From NCBI RefSeq assembly GCF_000737325.1, contig NZ_CP011125.1, positions 1,054,001 through 1,118,000 of the forward strand: a stretch of 64,000 nt of DNA, given 5' to 3'. Within the stretch, counting starts at the first letter, position 1. Each line of letters starts with the position of its first letter. Positions 14,952 to 22,405 of this stretch are shown piece by piece. Both the position numbers and the translations under genes were made by a program. This stretch comes from Sandaracinus amylolyticus. GTDB lineage: Bacteria > Myxococcota_A > Polyangia > Polyangiales > Sandaracinaceae. The notes below the pieces were generated by a model. It searched no databases, had not been told where the DNA came from, and saw only the letters and a program-made list of their open reading frames with translations.

Positions 14952-16028
14952 GTGAAGACGAGGAGAGCGATCGCGGTGTGGCTCGTCGCCTTCGTGATCG
15001 GCTGCGGAGGCGACGACGCCGACACGCCGGCCGACGGCGGCGGCATGACGTCACCCGACGCGCGAGCGGAGGAGGTCGACGCCGCGCTCGCCGACGCGGG
15101 TGATGCGCACGACGCGGGTGGTGCGCACGACGCCGGCGACGGGCACGACGCCGGCGACACACCCGACGCGCACGTCGGCGACGACGCGGGCCCGCCGTGC
15201 GCCGGCGACGAGGAGCGCATCGATGGTGCGTGCGTGGGGACGCCGCGCGCCCTGGCGTCGCTCGCGCTCTGGCTGCGCTCGGACCGCGGCGTCGTGTGCG
15301 CGGACGGCGTCGTCACCGGATGGACGGATCAGTCGGACTCCGGGCGCGACGCGATCCAGGCGCGACCCGGGATGGGACCGCGCTGCGGGGCCGAGTCGGG
15401 CGAGCTCGACGGAGACGACGTCGTCTCGTTCGCGCCCGCCGGCGAGTGGTCGCGCGCGTCGCAGGACGACGCGCTGCTCGCGGTCGACCTCACGCCGCTC
15501 GAGGGAACGTTCACCGCGATCGTCGTCGCGCGCCGCGCGCTGCCGCACAAAGATCTCTCGTTCGTCCTCGGCACCGCGCTGCCCGGCGAGGTCGACGTGC
15601 CCTGCCTCGCCGGACCGTCGTCGCCCGAGTACCGCAGCGCTCCGCAACTCGGCTGGCGGACCGCGACGCGCACGACGTTCGACCTCGGCTGCGATCGCGT
15701 CGAGGTCGACGTGGCCGCCGAGGACGCGCGCGTCGAGATCGTCACCGCGCGCATCGGCCGCAGCAGCAGCCCCGTGCCGGTCCCGCATCGCTCGTTGTGG
15801 TCGGGCACGAGCCCCGTCACGTCCGGGGCGACCGACGGCTTCGCCTCCGACTCGAACGCCGGCCGGATCGGGCGTGGTCAGGGCGGCTCGCTGCTCGACA
15901 CGCGCTTCCGCGGCGACGTCGCGGAGATCATCGTCTTCGACGCGCACCTCGACGGCACGCCGGACGATCCGGCCACGCCTCTCGGCCGCGTGCACGAGTG
16001 GGTCCGAGCGCACTGGACGCTCCGCTGA
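14952..16028 (+). CDS. Lipoprotein with Asp-Ala-Gly linker and LamG-like domain
   Basis: The 358-residue protein starts at GTG with a signal peptide ending in a lipobox (AFVIGCGG). A low-complexity linker of AHDAGGAHDAGDGHDAG type follows to about residue 78. Then comes a folded part starting with the short CAGDEERIDGACVG and a domain beginning LASLALWLRSDRGVV, WTDQSDSGRDA. The last is the typical opening of a concanavalin-like LamG fold found in surface glycan-binding proteins. The linker probably spans the envelope from the anchored Cys. It converges on the FHA activator gene 30 bases downstream. The ligand is unknown. Confidence 0.8.
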   Translation: MKTRRAIAVWLVAFVIGCGGDDADTPADGGGMTSPDARAEEVDAALADAGDAHDAGGAHDAGDGHDAGDTPDAHVGDDAGPPCAGDEERIDGACVGTPRALASLALWLRSDRGVVCADGVVTGWTDQSDSGRDAIQARPGMGPRCGAESGELDGDDVVSFAPAGEWSRASQDDALLAVDLTPLEGTFTAIVVARRALPHKDLSFVLGTALPGEVDVPCLAGPSSPEYRSAPQLGWRTATRTTFDLGCDRVEVDVAAEDARVEIVTARIGRSSSPVPVPHRSLWSGTSPVTSGATDGFASDSNAGRIGRGQGGSLLDTRFRGDVAEIIVFDAHLDGTPDDPATPLGRVHEWVRAHWTLR

Positions 16029-16058
16029 GCCGTCACGACGCCGAGCCGTCGACGCGCG

Positions 16059-17459
16059 TCACTCGTGCGCGTCGTCCTCGCTCATCCACCCGAACGTGAT
16101 CAGGAATCGCCGCGTCTGCCGCCGCGAGTACCCGAGCGCGCGCGCGATGCGCGAGACGTTCGTGCCGTGCTCCTCGACGAGACCTGCGAGCTCCGCGCGA
16201 TCGGGCGGCGGACGCTGGGGACGCGACTTCTTCTTGCGCAGCGGCGCGACGATCGCGGGCGGGCTCGGCGCGATCGTCGGCGCGACGAGCACCACGGCCT
16301 CGCTCTCCATCGTCGTCGCCGTGCTCACCGCGACGCGGCGCGCCGACAGCGCGGGCACGTCCAGGCGATCGACGATCGTCGCGAGCGTCAGCGGCCCCTC
16401 CGCCGCGCGGATGCGCAGCTCGGTCGCGACGCGGATCAGCTCGCGCACGTTGAACGGCCACGGATGCAGCAGCAGCGCCTCCGCGAGATCCGCGTCGAGC
16501 TCGGACGTCGATCGACCGAGCGTGCGCTCGACGAGCGCGAGCACGTCCTCGCGCCGCTCGCGCAGCGGCGGCGTGCGCAGCACGACACCGGCGAGGCGCG
16601 AGTAGAGATCGCCGCGGAACCGACCCTCGTCGACCGCGGTGCGCAGATCGCGATGCGTCGCGGCGACGATCGTCGCCTGCGCCGCGAACGTCTTGGTCGA
16701 TCCGACCGGCGTCACCGCGCGCTCTTCGAGCGCGCGCAGCAGCTTCGCCTGGATCGCGAGCGGCATCTCGCCGATCTCGTCGAGGAAGAGCGTGCCTCCG
16801 TGCGCCTGTCGCAGCACGCCGGGGAAGTCGCTGCGCGCGCCGGTGAACGCGCCCGCGACGTGCCCGAAGAGCTGGCTCTCTGCGAGCGCCTCCGGGATCG
16901 CGCCGCAGTTGAGCGCGACGAACGCGCCGCTGCGCCCGCTCGTGTCGTGCAGCGCGCGCGCGACGAGCTCCTTGCCGGTGCCGCTCTCGCCGAGCACGAG
17001 GATCGGGACGTCGTGGGGCGCGACGGTGCCGATCGCGCCGCGCAACCGCTGCATGCTCGGCGCGGTGCCGAGGAGGGCGGCGACGCTCGCGTCGATCGCG
17101 CCGCGCGCGCGGAGTCGCACCACGAAGAGCGAGTCCCCGGTGCGGATCACGTCACCATCCGTTGCGATCGCGCGCTGCACGCGCGCGCCCATCACGAACG
17201 TGCCGTTGGTGCTCGTGTCCTCGACGCGCACCCGATCGCCCTCGGGCACGAGCCGCACGTGCTTGCGCGAGATGCGCGCGTCGGGGATCGCGTAGACGCC
17301 CGGCTCACGCGCGCGCCCGATCACCAGCGCGTCGAGCAGTGGCATCGTCACCGCGCTCGAGAGCCCCGGCCCGTGCACGTGCACCAGCGAGAGCTCCGCG
17401 CTCGTCGTCGCGATCGCCTCGGCTCCCGCCTGGGCGGTGACTTCCTCGTCCCACGCCAT
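16059..17459 (-). CDS. FHA-domain sigma-54 enhancer-binding protein, candidate Tad regulator
   Basis: The 466-residue activator has an intact FHA domain (about 40-110: IGRA, SRKH, STNGT), so it should read Thr-phosphorylated partners. The AAA+ domain carries Walker A GESGTGKE (157-164), the sigma-54 contact loop GAFTGA (203-208), and Walker B GGTLFLDE (221-228). A Lys/Pro-rich linker and a Fis-type helix-turn-helix follow (about 425-462; [19 protein letters not shown]). I start at ATG 17459; the frame continues upstream through a possible CPQCG zinc-ribbon, so an earlier start is possible. It lies beside the Tad genes, in a region with four sigma-54-like promoters, and is the best candidate to bind the CGATGCCCAC sites. 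Confidence 0.9.
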   Translation of the reverse strand: MAWDEEVTAQAGAEAIATTSAELSLVHVHGPGLSSAVTMPLLDALVIGRAREPGVYAIPDARISRKHVRLVPEGDRVRVEDTSTNGTFVMGARVQRAIATDGDVIRTGDSLFVVRLRARGAIDASVAALLGTAPSMQRLRGAIGTVAPHDVPILVLGESGTGKELVARALHDTSGRSGAFVALNCGAIPEALAESQLFGHVAGAFTGARSDFPGVLRQAHGGTLFLDEIGEMPLAIQAKLLRALEERAVTPVGSTKTFAAQATIVAATHRDLRTAVDEGRFRGDLYSRLAGVVLRTPPLRERREDVLALVERTLGRSTSELDADLAEALLLHPWPFNVRELIRVATELRIRAAEGPLTLATIVDRLDVPALSARRVAVSTATTMESEAVVLVAPTIAPSPPAIVAPLRKKKSRPQRPPPDRAELAGLVEEHGTNVSRIARALGYSRRQTRRFLITFGWMSEDDAHE

Positions 17460-17565
17460 CCGTCGCGTGCGGCCGCGTCGATCGCGGAGCCCACACTGCG
17501 GACAGAGTAGGCGGCGCACGCTCGCATCTGCAACCTCGAGATCCACGATGCGCGCCCTTTCCGCG

Positions 17566-19299
17566 TCAATGAGCGATGATCGTGCCCCACGCCTGCAGCG
17601 GGCCGAGCACCGCGGTGCAGTCGAGCCCGGGCACCGCGGAGCACGCCGAGTCGAGCATGCCGATCGCGGGCACGTGCACGCGCCGCATCCGCGCGCGCCA
17701 CCGCATGTTCCACATCCAGTCGGGGCGATCCGCGAGATCGGTCGACGGGTAGTACATCTCGGCCTGCGCAATCGACATGCGACCGAGATCGGCGAGCGGC
17801 AGATCACCGCCTGCCTCGAGGCTCCCACCGCCCGCCACCGCGACGCCGCGCGCCGCGCGATCCGACGGAGTCTCGCCCATCACGAGGATGCGCATCTGGA
17901 ACGGCTCGCCGCCGAGCTCGACGTCGAACCCACCGCTCTCGAACGCGACGCGCTGCGACGCCATCCCGGTGCGATCCTCGAGCATCCCGGGGTCCTGCTC
18001 GATCAGCGTCTGCTCCTCTTCGACCAGGCACGCGTGCACGTGCCGCACGACCTCGATCTCGATCACGCGCGCCGCGTCCCGCAACTCCGGCAGCATGCTC
18101 GCGGTGAAGCGCGGCACCTCGGTGATCACGCACGCAGGTCCGCGCGGATCTTCGCTCCATCGACCATCGCACAGGCGCTCGTCGCGCTCGCTGCGCTCGG
18201 AGGAGAGCACCTCGTCGTGATCGCTCGGATCGTCGGAGTCGAGCGCGAGATCGTCGTCGGTGTGTCGCACTCGGCCGTCCTCGGCCCAGTAGGCGCGGCG
18301 ACGTCGCTCGATCTGGTAGACGTAGGACTGGATCCCCGGCGTGGTGCGGCACTCGTGGCGCGCGTCCTCGGCGCGCGTGAGGCAGTCGTCGTGGCCCGCG
18401 GCGCCCTCGGCGGGACACGCGCCGGTGGTCTGATCGAAGAGCGCGTTCAGCTCGGCATCACCGGCGTCGAGACAGCCCGACGTGAGCTGCGATCCCAGGC
18501 ACTCCGACGTGCTCTCGATCGACGGGATCCATCGCTCCACCGAGTACGTGAGTTTCGGCGGCACGCCGCCCTCGCCCGCGCCGCAGAACCACGGCGAGAA
18601 CGCGGCCACGAGCGCCTCGATCGCGTCGCCGATCGCGTCCTGCACCGCGTCGGGCAGCACGCCGATCTTGTCGAAGGGCAGCATCACGATCTCGCCGACC
18701 ACGCGACCGGCGCGACCGCAGAGGCGCTCGAAGTCGTCGTCCTCGGTGGGCAGCTCGATGCGCGGCGGCAGCGGCACCCCGGTCTCGGGGATGTCGTCGA
18801 ACGCGTCGTCCTGGACCACGGCGTTCGCACGCGCCCATGCAGCCGCGGGCACGGCGCGTCGGATCGCAGCCGCGGTGCGATTGCCGATGCGCAGCACCGC
18901 GAACACCGGCCCGCGCAGCGCGGCCTCGGCCTGGAAGAGCGCGGTCTGCACCGTGGTCAGCGGCGCGAGCGCGACGAGCGACGCGCCGAACGTCGGGATC
19001 GCGAGCGCGAGCACGATCGCGATCGCCACGGCGACGACCGTGATCAGCACCTTGAGCATCACGAGCACGGCGAGCGCGCCCGCCATCACGAGGTTCACGA
19101 GCACGAGCAGGTTCATCCCGCGCGCGTGCAACACCGCGGCGGCGAACGCGCTCGCATCGGCCGCGTCCTGCATCGTCTCGCGATGACGGATCGCCTCGCC
19201 GACCCCGACCACGTAGAAGACGAGCCCGGTCGCGACGAGCGCCGCGAACAGGCCGAGCACGGTGATCGCGCCGCGCGTGTCGGAGAAACACGATTTCAT
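17566..19299 (-). CDS. TadG-like membrane/pseudopilin protein
   Basis: The 577-residue protein begins SDTRGAITVLGLF, the TadE/TadG-like N-terminus, but has Leu rather than Glu at +5. Two or three membrane helices follow (about 12-32 and 65-105). A large extracytoplasmic domain comes next (about 120-577), with some fourteen cysteines and long acidic stretches (DDDLALDSDDPSDHDE). TadG proteins anchor the pilus in the envelope. The gene begins ten bases after the second TadE-like gene, with GAGGAG upstream, so the two are one transcript. The domain after residue 120 has no motif I recognise. Confidence 0.8.
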   Translation of the reverse strand: MKSCFSDTRGAITVLGLFAALVATGLVFYVVGVGEAIRHRETMQDAADASAFAAAVLHARGMNLLVLVNLVMAGALAVLVMLKVLITVVAVAIAIVLALAIPTFGASLVALAPLTTVQTALFQAEAALRGPVFAVLRIGNRTAAAIRRAVPAAAWARANAVVQDDAFDDIPETGVPLPPRIELPTEDDDFERLCGRAGRVVGEIVMLPFDKIGVLPDAVQDAIGDAIEALVAAFSPWFCGAGEGGVPPKLTYSVERWIPSIESTSECLGSQLTSGCLDAGDAELNALFDQTTGACPAEGAAGHDDCLTRAEDARHECRTTPGIQSYVYQIERRRRAYWAEDGRVRHTDDDLALDSDDPSDHDEVLSSERSERDERLCDGRWSEDPRGPACVITEVPRFTASMLPELRDAARVIEIEVVRHVHACLVEEEQTLIEQDPGMLEDRTGMASQRVAFESGGFDVELGGEPFQMRILVMGETPSDRAARGVAVAGGGSLEAGGDLPLADLGRMSIAQAEMYYPSTDLADRPDWMWNMRWRARMRRVHVPAIGMLDSACSAVPGLDCTAVLGPLQAWGTIIAH

Positions 19300-19309
19300 C
19301 GCCGGCTCC

Positions 19310-20050
19310 TCAGGGGTACGGGTACGGCGCGCCCTGGTTCGTGAGCGTCGCCTCGGCCTGGATCAGTCGATATCGAACGTTCCCGTCGAGCACGCCCGAG
19401 AGCGCGCCGGGGCGGGCGGCGTACGAGAGATCGCTGGTGTCGAGCGCGTCGTATTCGTCGCAGAGCAGCTCCGCGACCAGCGGCACGAGGCACGGATACG
19501 CCATCGTCACGCGCGCGGTGATCGGCTCGTCCGGCGCGAAGCTGGTGCGGAGCGACGACGAGCCCGGTGTCTCGGGGAAGGTCACCGCCGCGGCCGCGTC
19601 GAGATAGATCACGGCGAACGCGAGACGGTCGTTCGAGGCGCCGCCGATCGCGTGGCGGATGCTGCGCGCCGCGCGTCCCGACGCGACCTGCGAGGGCCCG
19701 GGCGCGATGCCGAGCAGCGGCCGGAACGCGGCCGTGCGAATGGTCCCGATGCGGCTCGCGGCGGGCAGTCCGCCCGGCGATCCCGACATCGCGGTGACGA
19801 CCGCGGTGAGCGCGCCCGGGGCCGCCTCGTCTTCGATCATCAACCGCGGAGCGCCGCCGTAATACGACTCGTCGTCGTCGAGCACGACCACCGCGCTGCG
19901 CACCGCGCTCTGCGCCGCGTGCCGCACCACGAGCGACGCCTGCGCGATCAATGCGAGCTGCGCGACGCCCATCACCAGCGTGAAGAGCGGCAGAATCGCA
20001 ATCGCGATCTCGGCGTAGACCGCGCCTCCCTCGTCTCGATATGCCCGCAT
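19310..20050 (-). CDS. TadE-like pseudopilin 2
   Basis: The 246-residue protein starts MRAYRDEGG9 then AVYAE (Glu14 at +5), followed by a hydrophobic helix (IAIAILPLFTLVMGVAQLAL), so it carries a prepilin-peptidase site like TadE proteins. The periplasmic part contains only two cysteines (YPC and LLCDEY) and several Tyr/Pro-rich segments, ending in GAPYPYP. The ribosome site GAGGAGG stands nine bases before ATG 20050. It is separated from tadV by a 431-base repeat-rich spacer and is followed by the TadG-like gene. Confidence 0.82.
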   Translation of the reverse strand: MRAYRDEGGAVYAEIAIAILPLFTLVMGVAQLALIAQASLVVRHAAQSAVRSAVVVLDDDESYYGGAPRLMIEDEAAPGALTAVVTAMSGSPGGLPAASRIGTIRTAAFRPLLGIAPGPSQVASGRAARSIRHAIGGASNDRLAFAVIYLDAAAAVTFPETPGSSSLRTSFAPDEPITARVTMAYPCLVPLVAELLCDEYDALDTSDLSYAARPGALSGVLDGNVRYRLIQAEATLTNQGAPYPYP

Positions 20051-20140
20051 GTCCAAGCCTCCTCGAGGAGAGCAGGAATCTCTGGTGAGAACGCGAATGA
20101 ACCGGAGTGCGAACGAAGAAGTGCGATCGAAGAAATTGAT

Positions 20141-20330
20141 GAGGAGAGCAGGAGGAGAAGGAGGGACCACGTGGAGTGTGTTCTCGTGGTCCCGACGCGC
20201 GCGCCGTCCCTCGAGTCGAGGTTTCTGCGGGCCGCGCGGCCGCCCCCGACTCCAGAGTCGGGCGCGTCTCGCAACGCGAGGACGAGGCGAGCGAATTCGC
20301 CGTGGTACTCCTTCTCCTCCTGCTCTCCTC
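20141..20330. repeat. 23-bp perfect inverted repeat enclosing nested hairpins
   Basis: The 23 bases at 20141-20163 (start GAGGAGAGCAGGAGG) are repeated in exact inverted form at 20308-20330, enclosing 144 bases. Inside are further stems: GGGACCACG/CGTGGTCCC, CCGACTC/GAGTCGG, CTCGC/GCGAG and GGCGA/TCGCC. The spacer 20051-20481 between tadV and the second TadE-like gene holds no gene I can support. The element could form a large folded RNA or be a small mobile repeat. Confidence 0.7.
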
Positions 20331-20420
20331 AAAAGCTCCCGAGTCGAGCTCTCCTGGCGAAATCGCCTCCTACTCCCCTCATCACCGACTGAGTCGCGCG
20401 TCTGGTGCAGTCGGCGGAAC

Positions 20421-20468
20421 GAGGAGAGCGGAGTCGGCGTGGTGCTCCGACTCCTTCCTGCTCTCCTC
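20421..20468 (-). repeat. GAGGAGAGC hairpin just downstream of tadV
   Basis: GAGGAGAGC plus GGAGTCGG (20421-20437) pair with CCGACTCC and GCTCTCCTC (20447-20468), with a five-base bulge. The hairpin begins 13 bases after the tadV stop, so it may serve as terminator or RNA stabiliser. Its arms share the AGGAGAGC core with the repeats at 20141-20330 and 63573-63647. Confidence 0.65.
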
Positions 20469-20481
20469 GGAGGACGCGCGG

Positions 20482-20988
20482 TCAGGTGATGAGCGCGAGC
20501 ACGAGCCCGCACAGGATCGCCGGGCCGAGCCGCACGCTCGTGCGCGCGTCGTCCTCGTGCGCTTCGTCGCTGCGCACCACTGCGCGGACCGCGACGCGCG
20601 CCGTGCGCGTCAGCATGCGTCCGAGCGTTCCTTCGTACGCCTGGCGCCCGAGCACGTAGAGCATTCCGACCACGAACGCCCACCACTGGGCCTCGACGCC
20701 GATGCTCGGGCCGAGCATCGCGCCCAGCGCCGCGAAGAGCTTCACGTCGCCGCCGCCCATCGCGCCCTTGCGGAAGAGCAGGTACGGCACGAGCCCCGCT
20801 GCGAGCGTGCCGAGCGCGGCCGTGAGCAGCGCGTCGACTCCCCCGCTCACGAGGTGCGCGATCAGCGCGAGGGCGAGCGCGGGCAGCGTGATCGCGTTGG
20901 GGATGCGCCCGGTGCGCGCGTCGGTCCACGCGCCGAGCGCCGCGACGGCGGTCGCCGCGATCGCGGCGACCGTGCCCGCCGCGATCAT
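20482..20988 (-). CDS. tadV: TadV/CpaA-type prepilin peptidase
   Basis: The 168-residue integral membrane protein is an A24-type prepilin peptidase of the short Tad class without the N-terminal methylase region. The two catalytic aspartates are visible: WTDARTGRIPN near residue 23 (D in TDxxxxxIPN) and GGGDVKLFAALG near residue 80 (the GxGD motif). Five or six hydrophobic segments surround them. It should cleave Flp pilin, the TadE-like proteins and, by signal similarity, the two Asp-Arg-repeat proteins. Its ATG overlaps the stop of the Flp gene upstream (TGATG). Confidence 0.88.
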   Translation of the reverse strand: MIAAGTVAAIAATAVAALGAWTDARTGRIPNAITLPALALALIAHLVSGGVDALLTAALGTLAAGLVPYLLFRKGAMGGGDVKLFAALGAMLGPSIGVEAQWWAFVVGMLYVLGRQAYEGTLGRMLTRTARVAVRAVVRSDEAHEDDARTSVRLGPAILCGLVLALIT

Positions 20989-21197
20989 CACGCGCCTCCG
21001 CCGCCCGCCGCGCCGATCTGCTCGGTCTGCGACTCGAGCACCGCGACGATCTGATCGCCGAACGCGGTCCACGCCGCGATGCCGGCGATGACGACCAGGC
21101 CGACGATCAGGATGTACTCGGTGAACCCGGCCCCTTCGACGTCCTTGTGGAGCGAGCGGAACGAGCGCGAGCGCGAGGTGACGTTGCGGGTCTTCAT
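20988..21197 (-). CDS. flp: Flp-type pilin 1
   Basis: The 69-residue prepilin has a basic leader ending in EG22, then AGFTEY (Glu at +5, followed by Tyr as in classical Flp pilins). A hydrophobic helix (ILIVGLVVIAGIAAWTAFG) and a short tail ending in a Gly run follow. It is the major Tad pilin candidate. I chose ATG 21197, since GGAGG lies eight bases upstream; an ATG at 21212 would place that site inside the gene. The stop overlaps tadV. The second Flp-like gene is 96 bases upstream. Confidence 0.88.
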   Translation of the reverse strand: MKTRNVTSRSRSFRSLHKDVEGAGFTEYILIVGLVVIAGIAAWTAFGDQIVAVLESQTEQIGAAGGGGA

Positions 21198-21293
21198 GGG
21201 ATCGTCCTCCATCGGTTCGAGAGCACACGACTACGGAGACGCGTCGCTCGGACGAGCGCGCGAGCGAGCCAGTCGGCGACTGCCACGCTGGCG

Positions 21294-21482
21294 TCAGGGA
21301 AAGGGCAACAGCAGCAGCGCGCGGGTGAAGCGATAGGCGCGCAGCATCGGCTCGCCGAGGCTCACCGCGGCGAGCGCGGCGACGAGCGCGAAGGTGCCCA
21401 CGGCGAAGAGGTACTCGACGAACACTCCACCGCGCGCGTCGTCCACCAACCGAGCGAGCGTGCGAGTCGAGCGCGTCGTCAT
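21294..21482 (-). CDS. Flp-type pilin 2
   Basis: The 62-residue prepilin starts at ATG 21482 behind a strong AGGAGG (21488-21493). Its leader ends DDARG18, followed by GVFVEY (Glu at +5, then Tyr). A hydrophobic segment (LFAVGTFALVAALAAVSLG) and a short basic/hydrophobic tail ending LLLLPFP follow. The longer tail differs from Flp 1, so it may be a minor pilin. A sigma-54-type promoter lies 25 bases upstream of the start, making it the first gene of the flp2-flp-tadV unit. Confidence 0.8.
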   Translation of the reverse strand: MTTRSTRTLARLVDDARGGVFVEYLFAVGTFALVAALAAVSLGEPMLRAYRFTRALLLLPFP

Positions 21483-21506
21483 CGTGACCTCCTGCGTGCT
21501 CCCTTG

Positions 21507-21522
21507 AGCAGCGCGCGTGCCA
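21507..21522 (-). promoter_or_regulatory. Sigma-54-type promoter of the flp-tadV unit
   Basis: Read on the minus strand, TGGCACGCGCGCTGCT fits TGGCACG-N4-TTGC with CTGC in the -12 box. The predicted start near 21496 leaves the AGGAGG inside a short leader before ATG 21482, a textbook arrangement. It is the strongest of the four related elements. Confidence 0.72.
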
Positions 21523-21555
21523 CCTCCGAATGCCGCGATCGCGCCGCGCAGGGGG

Positions 21556-21629
21556 GTGGGCATCGCGGCCCGTGACGCCGATGCGCAGTGGGCATCGCGG
21601 AGGCGCGCTCGATGCCCACGTGGGCGCCG
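21556..21629. promoter_or_regulatory. Cluster of GTGGGCATCG activator sites
   Basis: GTGGGCATCG occurs at 21556-21565 and 21588-21597 (32 bases apart, three helical turns). CGATGCCCAC at 21610-21619 abuts GTGGGCGCCG (21620-21629), forming an inverted pair. All lie 34-107 bases upstream of the sigma-54-type promoter at 21522. They also precede the divergent TPR gene at 21656, which could share the control. Confidence 0.6.
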
Positions 21630-21655
21630 TGGCTCGTGCTACCGTGCCCGCAGGC

Positions 21656-22405
21656 ATGCCTTTCTTGGTCGCGCTCGCACTGCTGCTCCTGGTCGTACCG
21701 ACCGCCGAAGCACAGCGGGACCGACGCGCGCGCTCACGGGCCGACACGCTCTTCCACGCTGCCGAGATCGCGTACGACGAAGGTCGCTACGAGGCCGCCG
21801 CGCAGCTCCTCGAAGAGGCGATCTCGGTGCGCCCGACCGCCGCGTTCCAGTTCAACCTCGGCCGCTGTTACGAGCGCCTCGAGCGCTGGGACGACGCGGA
21901 GCGCGCGTATCTCGTGTACCTCGCGTCGATCCGCGATCGCGCCCAGCGACAGCGCGTCGAGGAACGGCTCGTCGTGGTGCGCGAGGAGAGCGCACGCGCG
22001 CGTCAGCGCGAAGAGGAAGCGCGCGCCGCGGCGGCTGCGGTGCCGCTCGAGCCCGAGCCGGAGCCCGCGGTGATCGCGCCCGCACCGGCCGGCCCGAGCC
22101 TGACGCCCACGCCCTTCGTCCTCGGCGGCGTGGGCATCGCGGGGCTCGCGGTCGGCGGCGCGCTCACCGCGCTCGCGCTCGACGCGGACGCGCAGTCGCA
22201 GCACCCATCGACCTCGGGCCGCGATGCCGCCGACGCCCACGCGCGCGCCAACGATCTCGCGCTCGGCGCGACGATCGCATGGGCCGTGGGCGCTGGGCTG
22301 CTCGTCACCGGGACCATCTGGCTGATCGTGGAGCTCTCGAGCGGAGGATCGAGCGATGGCGATCGAGCGCGCATCTCGGAGCAGGGCGTCGAGCTTCGTT
22401 TCTGA
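21656..22405 (+). CDS. Secreted TPR protein with C-terminal membrane helices
   Basis: The 249-residue protein has a signal peptide (MPFLVALALLLLVVPTAEA), then TPR-like helices (ADTLFHAAEIAYDEGRYEAA, AFQFNLGRCYERLERWDDA). A charged coil leads into a Glu/Pro linker and two hydrophobic segments (about 155-180 and 210-232). The same architecture recurs at 44865-45617. Such proteins are usually annotated as tol-pal-like TPR proteins without a defined job. It diverges from the flp unit, with the activator-site cluster between. Its end overlaps the next gene by 50 bases. Confidence 0.75.
   Translation: MPFLVALALLLLVVPTAEAQRDRRARSRADTLFHAAEIAYDEGRYEAAAQLLEEAISVRPTAAFQFNLGRCYERLERWDDAERAYLVYLASIRDRAQRQRVEERLVVVREESARARQREEEARAAAAAVPLEPEPEPAVIAPAPAGPSLTPTPFVLGGVGIAGLAVGGALTALALDADAQSQHPSTSGRDAADAHARANDLALGATIAWAVGAGLLVTGTIWLIVELSSGGSSDGDRARISEQGVELRF

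Noticed and set aside
20051..20481. Possible small genes in the repeat-rich spacer
   Set aside because: The open frames here cross the inverted repeats, have atypical composition and no ribosome site linked to a sensible start.
21230..21300. A TGGCAG sequence upstream of the Flp pilin 1 gene as a fifth sigma-54 promoter
   Set aside because: The downstream GC is not at the required ten-base distance, and the nearby gene can be served by the promoter at 21522.
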